Assembly (NCBI GenBank): GCA_026389055.1
Contig: JAPLIO010000165.1
Coordinates: forward strand, 1 to 32,594
DNA length: 32,594 bases
DNA from: Candidatus Melainabacteria bacterium
GTDB taxonomy: Bacteria > Cyanobacteriota > Vampirovibrionia > Vampirovibrionales > JAJTHC01
Direction: 5' to 3'
The position numbers were made by a program, and so were the translations under genes. This document shows, one piece after another, positions 1 to 8,642 of the stretch (position 1 is the stretch's first letter; every line of letters starts with the position of its first letter). Under the pieces are notes generated by a model that worked only from the letters and a program-made list of their open reading frames with translations, did no database searches and was not told the origin of the DNA.

Positions 1-225
1 TAGAAGCGATAATAGCGATATGGTCTATTTGGGTAAAAAATTTCATCGGCTCTATTTCCTCAACTATTGCTTGTAAGGGTTACTGGTTTAGTATAACAAA
101 ATCACAATAAAAATGGCGGTTTTCTATGCTTCCTATTGATAGCAATCTTGGCTTGACGTAAGATAGTAGCAACGAATCTTAACCTTCCCTTTTGTAAGAC
201 TGATTTAATATGGAGACCCTTCCCT

Positions 226-798
226 ATGTCCAATTTTTCAGACCCTCAAGCCGTTTTAAAAGACGCTGAAGACCGTATGAATAAAGCCATTGCTTCAACC
301 CAGCATGAGTTAGGCACCCTAAGAACGGGGCGTGCCAACCCAAGTATGTTAGACCGTGTTTCTGTCGATTATTACGGCACGCCAACCCCTGTTCGGCAAA
401 TGGCGAATTGTTCCATTTCTGAAGGGGCAACTATTGTCATTCAACCTTACGATAAATCTACGTTGAGTGCCATTGAACGAGCCATTGCAAAATCTGATTT
501 AGGGTTGACCCCTAACAATGATGGTTCCATTATTCGCCTTAGCATTCCTGCACTTTCAACAGACCGCCGTAAAGAAATTTGCAAATTAGCCGCCAAATTA
601 GGCGAAGAAGGCAAAGTGGCTATTCGTAACGTGCGTAGAGATGCCATGGACGAATTGAATAAACTAAAAAAAGATGCCAACTTGCCTGAAGATGAGTTGA
701 AATCTCTGCAAGAAGTCATTCAAAAGAAAACTGATGCCCATATTAAAGAATTGGAAAAAGTGGTAAAAGAAAAAGAAGAGGAAATCTTACAGGTTTAA
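226..798 (+). CDS. frr: Ribosome recycling factor
   Basis: 190-aa ORF with canonical RRF motifs (LGTLRTGRANPSMLDRVSVDYYGTPTPVRQMA, RRDAMDELNKLKKD, DAHIKELEKVVKEKEEEIL). Confidence 0.97.
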   Translation: MSNFSDPQAVLKDAEDRMNKAIASTQHELGTLRTGRANPSMLDRVSVDYYGTPTPVRQMANCSISEGATIVIQPYDKSTLSAIERAIAKSDLGLTPNNDGSIIRLSIPALSTDRRKEICKLAAKLGEEGKVAIRNVRRDAMDELNKLKKDANLPEDELKSLQEVIQKKTDAHIKELEKVVKEKEEEILQV

Positions 799-799
799 T

Positions 800-1756
800 A
801 TGATGAGCCACCCTGCTGCTTCTGAACCCACCGTACCACACAGTGTAACGCCTTCTTCGTTACCCGCACCCAAAAGCCCTATGGCTCGGGTTAGAACGGG
901 CGTTATTGTTGCGTTGGTGTTTTTATCTGCATTGGCTTTAGGGGGCTGGGTTTGGGCGTTAATGACGTTGGTTGCAATGGCTCAATGCTTTGAAGAACTG
1001 CGTAAAATGTTGCTGGTTCGGGAACAAACGGCTTCACGCATTGCCTTTTATTCGGCGATTGTTCCGCTTGTTATTCTCGCTCAACTAGGCAAGGTGGATT
1101 GGTTCTGGCCCGTACTGATGATGGGTTTTACGCTCAGTTGTTTTCAATGGCTATTTAAAAGCCCTAAACGTACCATTGCAGATTTAGGGGCAACCCTACT
1201 TGCCATGATTTATACAGGGTTTTTACCCCTTCACGCTATTTTAATTCGTAATTTTGATTTACACGCATTGGTTCATCACCCATTTTGGCAACAAACAGGC
1301 GTTCAGCTTTTGTTTCTAATTATTGGCGTGATTGCCTGTTCAGATATTGGTGCCTATTATGTGGGAAAAGCCTTTGGTAAGCATCTGCTTTCACCTGAAC
1401 TAAGCCCTAAAAAAACCCAAGAAGGGGCTTTTGGTGGCTTAATTGCAGGGCTTATTTTTGGGCTAGGCGTTGCCATGGCGATTAACTTTCCCCTACACCA
1501 TGCCTTTATTCTTAGTACGCTGTTGGTTATTTGCGGAGCGTTGGGTGATTTAGTGGAATCAAAACTAAAGCGAGAAGCGGGCGTGAAAGATTCTGGTGGC
1601 TTACTAGCAGGACATGGTGGATTGCTAGACAGATTAGATAGTTACTTGTTTTCTGTAGCTGTGGCGTATTATTATATTCATTGGATTGTACGGGAAGATG
1701 GTATTGCCAAAGAATGGGCATCCCTGCTATCCCAATTACTTTCGGGGCATTGGTGA
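800..1756 (+). CDS. cdsA: Phosphatidate cytidylyltransferase
   Basis: Multi-TM protein with the CdsA C-terminal signature (LGDLVESKLKREAGVKDSGGLLAGHGGLLDRLDS); starts ATGATG directly after the frr stop. Confidence 0.95.
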   Translation: MMSHPAASEPTVPHSVTPSSLPAPKSPMARVRTGVIVALVFLSALALGGWVWALMTLVAMAQCFEELRKMLLVREQTASRIAFYSAIVPLVILAQLGKVDWFWPVLMMGFTLSCFQWLFKSPKRTIADLGATLLAMIYTGFLPLHAILIRNFDLHALVHHPFWQQTGVQLLFLIIGVIACSDIGAYYVGKAFGKHLLSPELSPKKTQEGAFGGLIAGLIFGLGVAMAINFPLHHAFILSTLLVICGALGDLVESKLKREAGVKDSGGLLAGHGGLLDRLDSYLFSVAVAYYYIHWIVREDGIAKEWASLLSQLLSGHW

Positions 1757-1759
1757 ACA

Positions 1760-2578
1760 ATGCACGCCTCTCTACCTTCTTCTACTGAACCTTGGCAGGA
1801 TGAATTTCCGTCTGAATTTGAGATGGAATTATTGTCAGAAGAGCGGTTGGCGGAAATAAACCAATTGCTGGAAAGTCTTCATGCCTGCCCAACGAACCAT
1901 CCGCAGTTATACCATATGGCGTTAACGCATAGTTCTTACACGTATGAAAACAAGCTTTCGCCGTTGTGCAATTTTGAACGGCTGGAGTTTTTGGGCGATG
2001 CGGTACTGAAGTTGACTGTTTCTCAGCTACTTTACGACCGATTCCCCAATTACAGAGAAGGCGAATTAACGAAAATCCGCTCTGTTATTGTAAGCGATGC
2101 CGTACTAGCCAAAGTAGCAGACCGCTTGGGGTTGGGGCACTTCATTGTGTTTGGCATTAGTGAAGCCCGCAGTGGCGGAGCGAAAAAGCAATCAAGCTTG
2201 GCGTGTGCGTTGGAATCGTTATTGGGGGCGTTTTATTTGGATGGGCAGTTTGATACGTGTCAACGCTTGTTGGGCGATGTGTTGGATGAAGAAATTACGG
2301 CGATTGATTTAAATAAGACGAAAGATAATTTTAAGGCGGTTTTGCAGGAACATACGCAGGCTGAAGAATTGGGGCTGCCAGATTATAAAACGTTGGAAGA
2401 AAAAGGCCCTCCGCATAACAAAACGTTTGTGATTGAGTGTTGGGTCAATGAGGAAGTGGTTGGCGTGGGGCGGGGTAAAAGTAAGAAGCAAGCCCAGCAG
2501 GATTCAGCTAAAATGGCACTAATTACCCTAAACGTACTCCCTGCCGAAGAAGACGCTTCGTCGGCTAGTACCGTTTAA
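1760..2578 (+). CDS. rnc: Ribonuclease III
   Basis: RNase III motif NFERLEFLGDAVLKLTVSQLLY and C-terminal dsRBD (GVGRGKSKKQAQQDSAKMAL). Confidence 0.96.
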   Translation: MHASLPSSTEPWQDEFPSEFEMELLSEERLAEINQLLESLHACPTNHPQLYHMALTHSSYTYENKLSPLCNFERLEFLGDAVLKLTVSQLLYDRFPNYREGELTKIRSVIVSDAVLAKVADRLGLGHFIVFGISEARSGGAKKQSSLACALESLLGAFYLDGQFDTCQRLLGDVLDEEITAIDLNKTKDNFKAVLQEHTQAEELGLPDYKTLEEKGPPHNKTFVIECWVNEEVVGVGRGKSKKQAQQDSAKMALITLNVLPAEEDASSASTV

Positions 2579-2647
2579 AAGGTTTTCTGCTTCCAAATCA
2601 AAATACGAAGCAAGCATTATTTATTAGCTTTACTGAAATTTTTAACT

Positions 2648-2868
2648 TCAAACCCTATGCAGTTGGAAATAGGCTGGTGCGAGCGTAGCGAAGCAGGGCA
2701 ATTAGGGAGCCTCTAGCTTCCGCCCAAGCCTATTTTGAACGTGCAAGCAAACCAATCAACCCTTGAGAGGGGTTTATTAAGGGGGCGTGGAGCCCCCTTA
2801 ATTTTGCGGGGGGTGTGGGGGGTGCCCAAATGGTACCCCCATGAAGCCCCAGACCGAAGCGATAACTT
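2648..2868 (+). repeat. Structured dispersed repeat, copy 1 (three-way junction plus three further hairpins)
   Basis: Near-identical in architecture to 7147-7370; paired arms GTTGGAAATAGGCT/AGCCTATTTTGAAC, GGGC/GCCC, GGGAGC/GCTTCC, TTAAGGGGGC/GCCCCCTTAA, GGGGGTGCC/GGTACCCCC. Confidence 0.85.
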
Positions 2869-2875
2869 TAAGATT

Positions 2876-3607
2876 CTAACTAGCTTCCGATGGCACTTCG
2901 GCGGGCTTACCTTCGGGCCATAACCGATACCCACCGCCATAAATGGTTTCAATATAAGTATGTGCTAACTTCAGTTTTTCAAACTTCGCCCGTAAATGCC
3001 TTACATGCACCCGAATAGTCTCCACATCATCATCTGGCTCATAACCCCAAACTTCTTTCAGCAACGTGGCTAAAGAAATGGTCTTCCCATAGTTTTGAAT
3101 CAAACAGTGGACAATCTCAAATTCCGTGGGGGTTAGCTTAATTAACTGCCCTTGCACGGTAATTTCTAAATTATCTGGCATTAAAGTAAAATGCCCAACC
3201 GTGCGAATTTCGCCCTTTTGAAGCGATTCTGGCAAGGCATTCGCCCGCCGTAACAATGCCCGCACCCGAACCAATAATTCAGGTAATTCAAACGGTTTGG
3301 TTAGGTAGTCATCCGCACCCACATCAAAGCCTTTAACCTTGTCTTGCACTTGCCCTAAGGCCGTTAGCATGAGTACGGGCGTATTAGCAATAACAGCATC
3401 TTTCCGAATGCGTTGGCATACGGTGTAGCCATCTACTTCGGGCATCATCAAATCCAGCAACACCAAATTAGGGCGTTCCTGTTGAACTAACGCTAAGCCA
3501 GTAACGCCATCCAAGGCGGTTTTTACGGTATGCCCTTGAATTTCCAAGTTCAGTTTTATCAGTTCTACAATGGAAGGGTTATCATCAATTACAACAATTT
3601 TAGCCAT
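2876..3607 (-). CDS. OmpR/PhoB-family two-component response regulator (receiver + winged helix), RpaA/RpaB-like
   Basis: Receiver domain (IVVIDDNPSIVELIKLNL, LVLLDLMMPEVDGY, GADDYLTKPFE) and OmpR-type DNA-binding domain (DVETIRVHVRHLRAKFEK...IYGGGYRL). Confidence 0.93.
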   Translation of the reverse strand: MAKIVVIDDNPSIVELIKLNLEIQGHTVKTALDGVTGLALVQQERPNLVLLDLMMPEVDGYTVCQRIRKDAVIANTPVLMLTALGQVQDKVKGFDVGADDYLTKPFELPELLVRVRALLRRANALPESLQKGEIRTVGHFTLMPDNLEITVQGQLIKLTPTEFEIVHCLIQNYGKTISLATLLKEVWGYEPDDDVETIRVHVRHLRAKFEKLKLAHTYIETIYGGGYRLWPEGKPAEVPSEAS

Positions 3608-3631
3608 GAGAATGGGGTTTTCCTTCTAATT

Positions 3632-4864
3632 TTAGGGTTTTAAAAGCGAGGGTAATTTATGCTCGGTTTGCCAATTGGGATTTTCAGTTTTATAATCGGC
3701 TACAGCTCTATCTAATTCCAGCTTAAAGGCTTGAAGTGCTTCGGCTTCGGGTACTTTTTGAATGCGGTCTTCCCCACGGAAGATGTAGTACTGCCCAATG
3801 CCACCCGCTATGCCAATATCGGCTTGTTCGGCTTCACCAGGCCCGTTGACGAAACAACCCATAACCGCTACTTTAAGCGGTACATCCAGCTTGGCAATGA
3901 GGGCTTCTACTTGGCTGGTTAGCCCGTGCAAATCCACTTCGCATCTGCCACAAGCGGGGCAACTAATTAAATCGGCACCCGTTTTCCGTAAGCCAACGGC
4001 TTTCAAAATTTCATGCCCAGCTAACACTTCTTCGATAGAATCTGCTGTGAGTGAAATGCGGATGGTATCGCCAATGCCTTCGCTAAGCAACATACCTAAA
4101 GCGAACGCACTTTTAACTAAGCCTCGTTTTAGGGTACCAGCTTCGGTTACACCTAAGTGAAGCGGGTATCCACATCGGCTAGCTACTTCACGGTAGGCGG
4201 CGACGGCTTCCATGGGGTCGCTACCTTTGACGGAAATGGCAAATTGCGTGAAGTCTTCTTGCTCTAAAATTTGAGCGTTCAGCAACGCACTTTCAACTAA
4301 TTGACGCACCATTTGCTTGGGGTACTTCAGTTTAATTGGTTTTTCTATAGAACCCCCATTCACGCCAATACGAATGGGCAAATTGCGTTCTTTGCATTTA
4401 TGAACAACCGCTTTCACAAATTCTTTAGATGATAAATTACCGGGGTTAATCCGAATGGCGTGGGCACCGTTATCAGCAGCTTGTAGGGCTAAACGATAAT
4501 CAAAGTGAATATCTGCCACTACGGGAATGGGGCTTTTGGGCACGATAATTTTCAAGGCTTCGGCGGCTTCTTTATCAGGTACGGCTAGCCGAATAATTTC
4601 ACAGCCTGCATCTGCCAAGCGTTGAATTTGGTAGATGGATTCCTTCACATCTCTGGTATCGTTCACCAACATGGATTGCACGGAAATGGGGGCATTGCCA
4701 CCAATGGCAACAGAACCCACTAAAATTTGGCTACTCTTCCTACGAATAACGGCTTGCGGAAACCGAGGGAAATCGCACGCTAAGGGGGCGTAAATATCGT
4801 CTACAAAACTAGCCTCTTGTGGCAAATTATCTATATTAGGTACCACGGTGGTCATCATCATCAA
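3632..4864 (-). CDS. ispG: 4-hydroxy-3-methylbut-2-en-1-yl diphosphate synthase (flavodoxin/ferredoxin)
   Basis: GcpE motifs (VGSVAIGGNAPISVQSMLVNDTRDV, HAIRINPGNLS, LISCPACGRCEVDL, VAVMGCFVNGPGEAEQADIGIAGG). Confidence 0.97.
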   Translation of the reverse strand: MMMMTTVVPNIDNLPQEASFVDDIYAPLACDFPRFPQAVIRRKSSQILVGSVAIGGNAPISVQSMLVNDTRDVKESIYQIQRLADAGCEIIRLAVPDKEAAEALKIIVPKSPIPVVADIHFDYRLALQAADNGAHAIRINPGNLSSKEFVKAVVHKCKERNLPIRIGVNGGSIEKPIKLKYPKQMVRQLVESALLNAQILEQEDFTQFAISVKGSDPMEAVAAYREVASRCGYPLHLGVTEAGTLKRGLVKSAFALGMLLSEGIGDTIRISLTADSIEEVLAGHEILKAVGLRKTGADLISCPACGRCEVDLHGLTSQVEALIAKLDVPLKVAVMGCFVNGPGEAEQADIGIAGGIGQYYIFRGEDRIQKVPEAEALQAFKLELDRAVADYKTENPNWQTEHKLPSLLKP

Positions 4865-4992
4865 CGGAAGGAATCCTCTACAAAGACAAATAAATTAATA
4901 TAGTTGTATTGTACGACTAGGATTCACCATTGTCGATAGATTACGCCATTTTACTAGTAATATATAACGTTTTATTAATATCTTATGGCGAT

Positions 4993-7035
4993 TTATAAAA
5001 TTTCGGGTTGGCGTTCCAGCGGTAATTCAGAAACCAGCACCACGGTTTTAATCCGATGCCCCTCTAATTCCTGAACGGTGATGGTCATCCCCTCAAAAAA
5101 GATGCTATCGTTAGGTTCGGGTTCACGCCCTAGTTGCCCAAACACAAAGCCCGCAATGGTTTTAAAGTCATCTTCAGGAATGTGTAAATTCAGTTCGGCA
5201 TTCAGGTCTTCAATTAAATACCGCCCCGGTACAATCCAGTGTGTTGGCGAAAGGGAAACTAATTCATCTTCATCGCCTTGTTCGTCGGCATCTTCCCATA
5301 GTTCGCCTACTAGCTCTTCCATTAAATCTGCCACAGTTACTAAGCCTGCAAAGCCACCGTGTTCATCTATCACGGCTGCCATTTGAAATTTAGACCGTTT
5401 TAAATCTTCCAGCAACGCAGTTAGCGTTTTATTTTCGGGGTAAATAGGGATATCTTTTAGCAACCCTGCTAAATTGGGTTTTAACCGCATGGCAGTGTCT
5501 TCATCTGCTAAGCATTTCAGCACTTCTCGTTCATGAATAACCCCTTCCAATTGGTCGATGGTTTCCTTGTAAACGGGCAACTTAGAATGCCGATGTTCCG
5601 TAAATAATTTGGCTACTTCTAGCACGGGCGTATCAAAATCCACCATTACCACATCTGTTCGGGGAATCATCACATCGGAAACTACTCGTTCCGAAAACGC
5701 CATCACGTTGGAAAGCATGACACCTTCTTGGGGGGCTATTACTTGCTGAATTTGCCCTTCTTCCACCAATTTATCGAACGATTCTCGCCAAGTGGCTTCG
5801 CTTTCATCCGCTTCTACTTCAACTACCACATCACGCACCCGAGGATGGGTCGATTGAATGCGTTCCTTGAGGTGGTCAATAATATCATCCATCTGCCGAA
5901 TAGGAATATCGGGGTCTACCTGCACTTTTAGTTGCACAAACAGCCCACTAATGCCTTGGTCAATCGTTTTTAAATCCATAATAGAGGCCACGCCGTGGGT
6001 TTTTGAAACCACATCGCTTAAGCTTTTTTCCGTTTTACTAGAAGCAGAAACCCCTGTTAAAAACGACCGATTATAGCTAAACAGATTAACTGCCAGCACC
6101 ATCAGCAAAATACCAATCACAACCGAAGCAATGGCATCAGGAATTTGAGCTTGTGTTGGGGTTAGCCACTTTGCGTGAACGCCCCATTCACCAATTAACA
6201 AAGCGAACAAGGCAATTAATGCCCCTGTAAAAGCTATTAAATCTTCAAAAAACACAAAGCGGGTGGTGGGGCTGGTTACAAACTTTACTCGTTTAAGGGC
6301 TTTGGGGAACATTGCCCAGACGGAAACTTTTTCTCCGTTGCCTGCTTCTTGCAGTACGGCGTTGGAAGCGGCGGTTAATGCCCCAATTTCAAAGAAAACG
6401 CTCAGCACCAAAATAACAATAGCCCAAGTAATATCGCCCAATTCTTTGCTTGGGTGAACAAGGCGTTCTACCCCCATGTAAACCGAAACCAAGGCACTGA
6501 CAAATAAAATAAAGCTGGCTAATAATGCCCAAAAATTGGCTTCTAATCCGTACCCAAAATGGTGCGAACGGTCTGGGGGGCGTTTACCTTGAATAATACC
6601 AAATAGCAGGGTAAAGCTGTTGAAGGTATCGGCAGCGGAATGCAATCCTTCGCTAAACAAGGCAGCAGAACGGGTAATAGTGGAAGCTACCACTATTTTA
6701 CAAGCTGCAATTAGCCCATTAAATAACATGGCATATAGCACGGCATTCAAGGCGTGCTTGTAGTGTAAATCTTTGGTTTTATCAATGCCCGCTGTGGTCT
6801 CTTGAAAAGTAATACCATCGGTTGAACTGACGGTGGTTTTGGTCTTCGGGGAGGCAATGGCTGAACTGGTAGCGGGTTCAGTTAGTACGGAAGCCCCTGC
6901 TTTTAGGGGGTCAGAAGGCGGAGGTGAAGAAGTAAGCGGGGCAGAAGAGCTACTGTCCATAGGGTCTTTTCGGTACCTGTTAAAATTGAAGGCTCGGTAG
7001 AGCAGTTGGGTAATGATTGTTTTATTATAAGTCAA
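4993..7035 (-). CDS. CDF (SLC30A9-like) cation transporter fused to a CBS pair and a CorC/HlyC domain; start probably nearer 6960 (MDSSSSAP)
   Basis: N-terminal CDF domain (ALFSEGLHSAADTFNSFTLLFGIIQGKRPPDRSHHFGYG), then CBS pair (VSDVMIPRTDVVMVDFDTPVLEVAKLFTEHRHSKLPVY) and CorC_HlyC tail (PGRYLIEDLNAELNLHIPEDDFKTIAGFVFGQLGREP), all in one uninterrupted ORF. Confidence 0.9.
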   Translation of the reverse strand: MTYNKTIITQLLYRAFNFNRYRKDPMDSSSSAPLTSSPPPSDPLKAGASVLTEPATSSAIASPKTKTTVSSTDGITFQETTAGIDKTKDLHYKHALNAVLYAMLFNGLIAACKIVVASTITRSAALFSEGLHSAADTFNSFTLLFGIIQGKRPPDRSHHFGYGLEANFWALLASFILFVSALVSVYMGVERLVHPSKELGDITWAIVILVLSVFFEIGALTAASNAVLQEAGNGEKVSVWAMFPKALKRVKFVTSPTTRFVFFEDLIAFTGALIALFALLIGEWGVHAKWLTPTQAQIPDAIASVVIGILLMVLAVNLFSYNRSFLTGVSASSKTEKSLSDVVSKTHGVASIMDLKTIDQGISGLFVQLKVQVDPDIPIRQMDDIIDHLKERIQSTHPRVRDVVVEVEADESEATWRESFDKLVEEGQIQQVIAPQEGVMLSNVMAFSERVVSDVMIPRTDVVMVDFDTPVLEVAKLFTEHRHSKLPVYKETIDQLEGVIHEREVLKCLADEDTAMRLKPNLAGLLKDIPIYPENKTLTALLEDLKRSKFQMAAVIDEHGGFAGLVTVADLMEELVGELWEDADEQGDEDELVSLSPTHWIVPGRYLIEDLNAELNLHIPEDDFKTIAGFVFGQLGREPEPNDSIFFEGMTITVQELEGHRIKTVVLVSELPLERQPEIL

Positions 7036-7146
7036 ATCAATATAAAAAGGTAGCTATTAAGAAATATCTAACATATTTAAAGGAAGCCTTGCAATTTGAC
7101 AAGAAATTGAACGTTCAATTTTTTTAGATTTTATTGGAATTGTTAG

Positions 7147-7370
7147 TTTAAAACCACATCTAGTTGGGAACAGGCTGGTGCGAGCGTAGCGAAGCAGACC
7201 AATTAGGAAACCCTCTGGTTTTCGGTCAAGCCTGTTTTCAACGTGCGTGGGAACCAATCAACCCTTGAGAGGGGTTTATTAAGGGGGCGTGGAGCCCCCT
7301 TAATTTTGCGGGGGTATGGGGGGTGGCCAAATGGCACCCCCCACGAAGCCCTAGCTCGAAGCGATTAACC
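7147..7370 (+). repeat. Structured dispersed repeat, copy 2
   Basis: Aligns with 2648-2868; long identical core AACCAATCAACCCTTGAGAGGGGTTTATTAAGGGGGCGTGGAGCCCCCTTAATTTTGCGGGGG; stems differ from copy 1 by compensatory changes. Confidence 0.85.
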
Positions 7371-7442
7371 TGTCTGTATTCATTAAACAAAAAACGTTAG
7401 GTGTTAAGCATATCTGCAGGAAACCTTGCAATTTAGACAGGC

Positions 7443-8642
7443 TTGTGGGTTGATAGAACTATCATTATTTATGTTCATACTGTGATGGAGTCTCTAATCT
7501 CAATGAAAAATACCACTAAACCCTATATGCCCAAAAGCTACACGCCTCGTAAAAAAACAGAAGGCTTCAATGGTGGGTCTGTGCCCAATGGCTTCGGTGC
7601 AGGCAAAAAGGCTTCAAATGGCGGAAAAAATAATGCGTTGGCGACGCCTTCCGTTTCACAAAACCCCTTGCTTAACGAAGCAAAAAAAATGCTGGCTAGA
7701 AAACGCTTTGGGCAAAACTTCCTTATTAGCCAATCCGTCATTGATGGCATTGTTCGGTGTTTAGATTTAAACCCCGCTACGGATAACGTCCTTGAAATTG
7801 GCCCAGGTTTAGGGTTTTTAACACAAAGCTTACGTCCAAACGTGAAGCATTTAACTTGTGTTGAATTAGATAAACGCATGGTGGATTATTTAGCTCGGAA
7901 ATTTCAATTGCTCCCTTCGAAAACATCTGAAGGCATTGATGAGCTAGACGTTGAATTCGATGCTGATGAAACAGACACCATGGCAGCGGATGAACCTGAA
8001 GAAACCCCTGCTTATATTAAAGGCGGTAACTTGTTGGAACCCATCCATGTGGAAGGCTTTAGCCTTATTCAGCAAGATATTTTGGCGTATCCGTTAGAAG
8101 CTATTCCCTACGATAAATTTAAAGTGGTGGGTAACATTCCTTATAACATTACTAGTGGCGTACTATTTAAGTTTGCGGGTGAATTAGAAGAAACCATCGT
8201 GCCAATGCGTCAAAAAGTGCAACAGCTAACCTTTATGGTGCAACGTGAAGTGGGTGAACGGATGGTTGCCCCAGCAGGGGGTAAGGCTTACAGTCCGCTT
8301 TCTATTGCCTTACAATATTGGTTTGAAGTACAGCAGGAATTTTTAGTACCCCCTGAAGCGTTTCAACCTCGTCCTAAAGTAACTTCGGTGGTTGTTAGCC
8401 TTATTCCTCGGGCAGAACCCTTGTGCCAAGTGGATGATTTAACGTTTATGAAGAAATTAGTTCGGGCGTCTTTCCAACAACGCCGTAAAACGTTGAAAAA
8501 TTCTTTATTGCATGATACTGGCATTCAGCCTCAAGCGTTGGAACAAGCATTACAAGAAACGGGTATTTCCCCAATGGCACGCCCTGAAACGTTGACCATT
8601 CAACAGTTCGGAGCATTAAGTAATGCCCTTACCCGCCAATAA
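7443..8642 (+). CDS. rsmA: 16S rRNA (adenine1518-N6/adenine1519-N6)-dimethyltransferase with N-terminal extension and internal acidic insertion; start possibly at 7503
   Basis: KsgA motifs (ARKRFGQNFLISQSVIDGIVR, VLEIGPGLGFLT, VVGNIPYNITSGVLFKF, AFQPRPKVTSVVVSL, FQQRRKTLKNSL). Confidence 0.95.
   Translation: MWVDRTIIIYVHTVMESLISMKNTTKPYMPKSYTPRKKTEGFNGGSVPNGFGAGKKASNGGKNNALATPSVSQNPLLNEAKKMLARKRFGQNFLISQSVIDGIVRCLDLNPATDNVLEIGPGLGFLTQSLRPNVKHLTCVELDKRMVDYLARKFQLLPSKTSEGIDELDVEFDADETDTMAADEPEETPAYIKGGNLLEPIHVEGFSLIQQDILAYPLEAIPYDKFKVVGNIPYNITSGVLFKFAGELEETIVPMRQKVQQLTFMVQREVGERMVAPAGGKAYSPLSIALQYWFEVQQEFLVPPEAFQPRPKVTSVVVSLIPRAEPLCQVDDLTFMKKLVRASFQQRRKTLKNSLLHDTGIQPQALEQALQETGISPMARPETLTIQQFGALSNALTRQ

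Noticed and set aside
2777-2801. TTAAGGGGGC-GTGGA-GCCCCCTTAA followed by TTTT as a simple rnc terminator
   Set aside because: It may terminate transcription, but the same hairpin recurs identically inside the larger structured repeat upstream of rsmA, so it is better treated as part of that element.
2800-2845. G-quadruplex function for the GGGGGGTGTGGGGGG runs
   Set aside because: The G runs are better explained by pairing with adjacent C runs in the hairpins; no independent support.
2713-2952. ORFs 2713-2952 (-) and 2735-2923 (+)
   Set aside because: They lie in the structured repeat and the end of the response-regulator gene; composition and frame reflect the hairpin repeat, not a protein.
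3731-6457. Antisense ORFs over ispG and the CDF-CorC gene (3731-3922, 3798-4160, 5078-5386, 5728-5931, 5858-6076, 6263-6457)
   Set aside because: Shadow ORFs of strong coding genes; no domain similarity or independent start signals.
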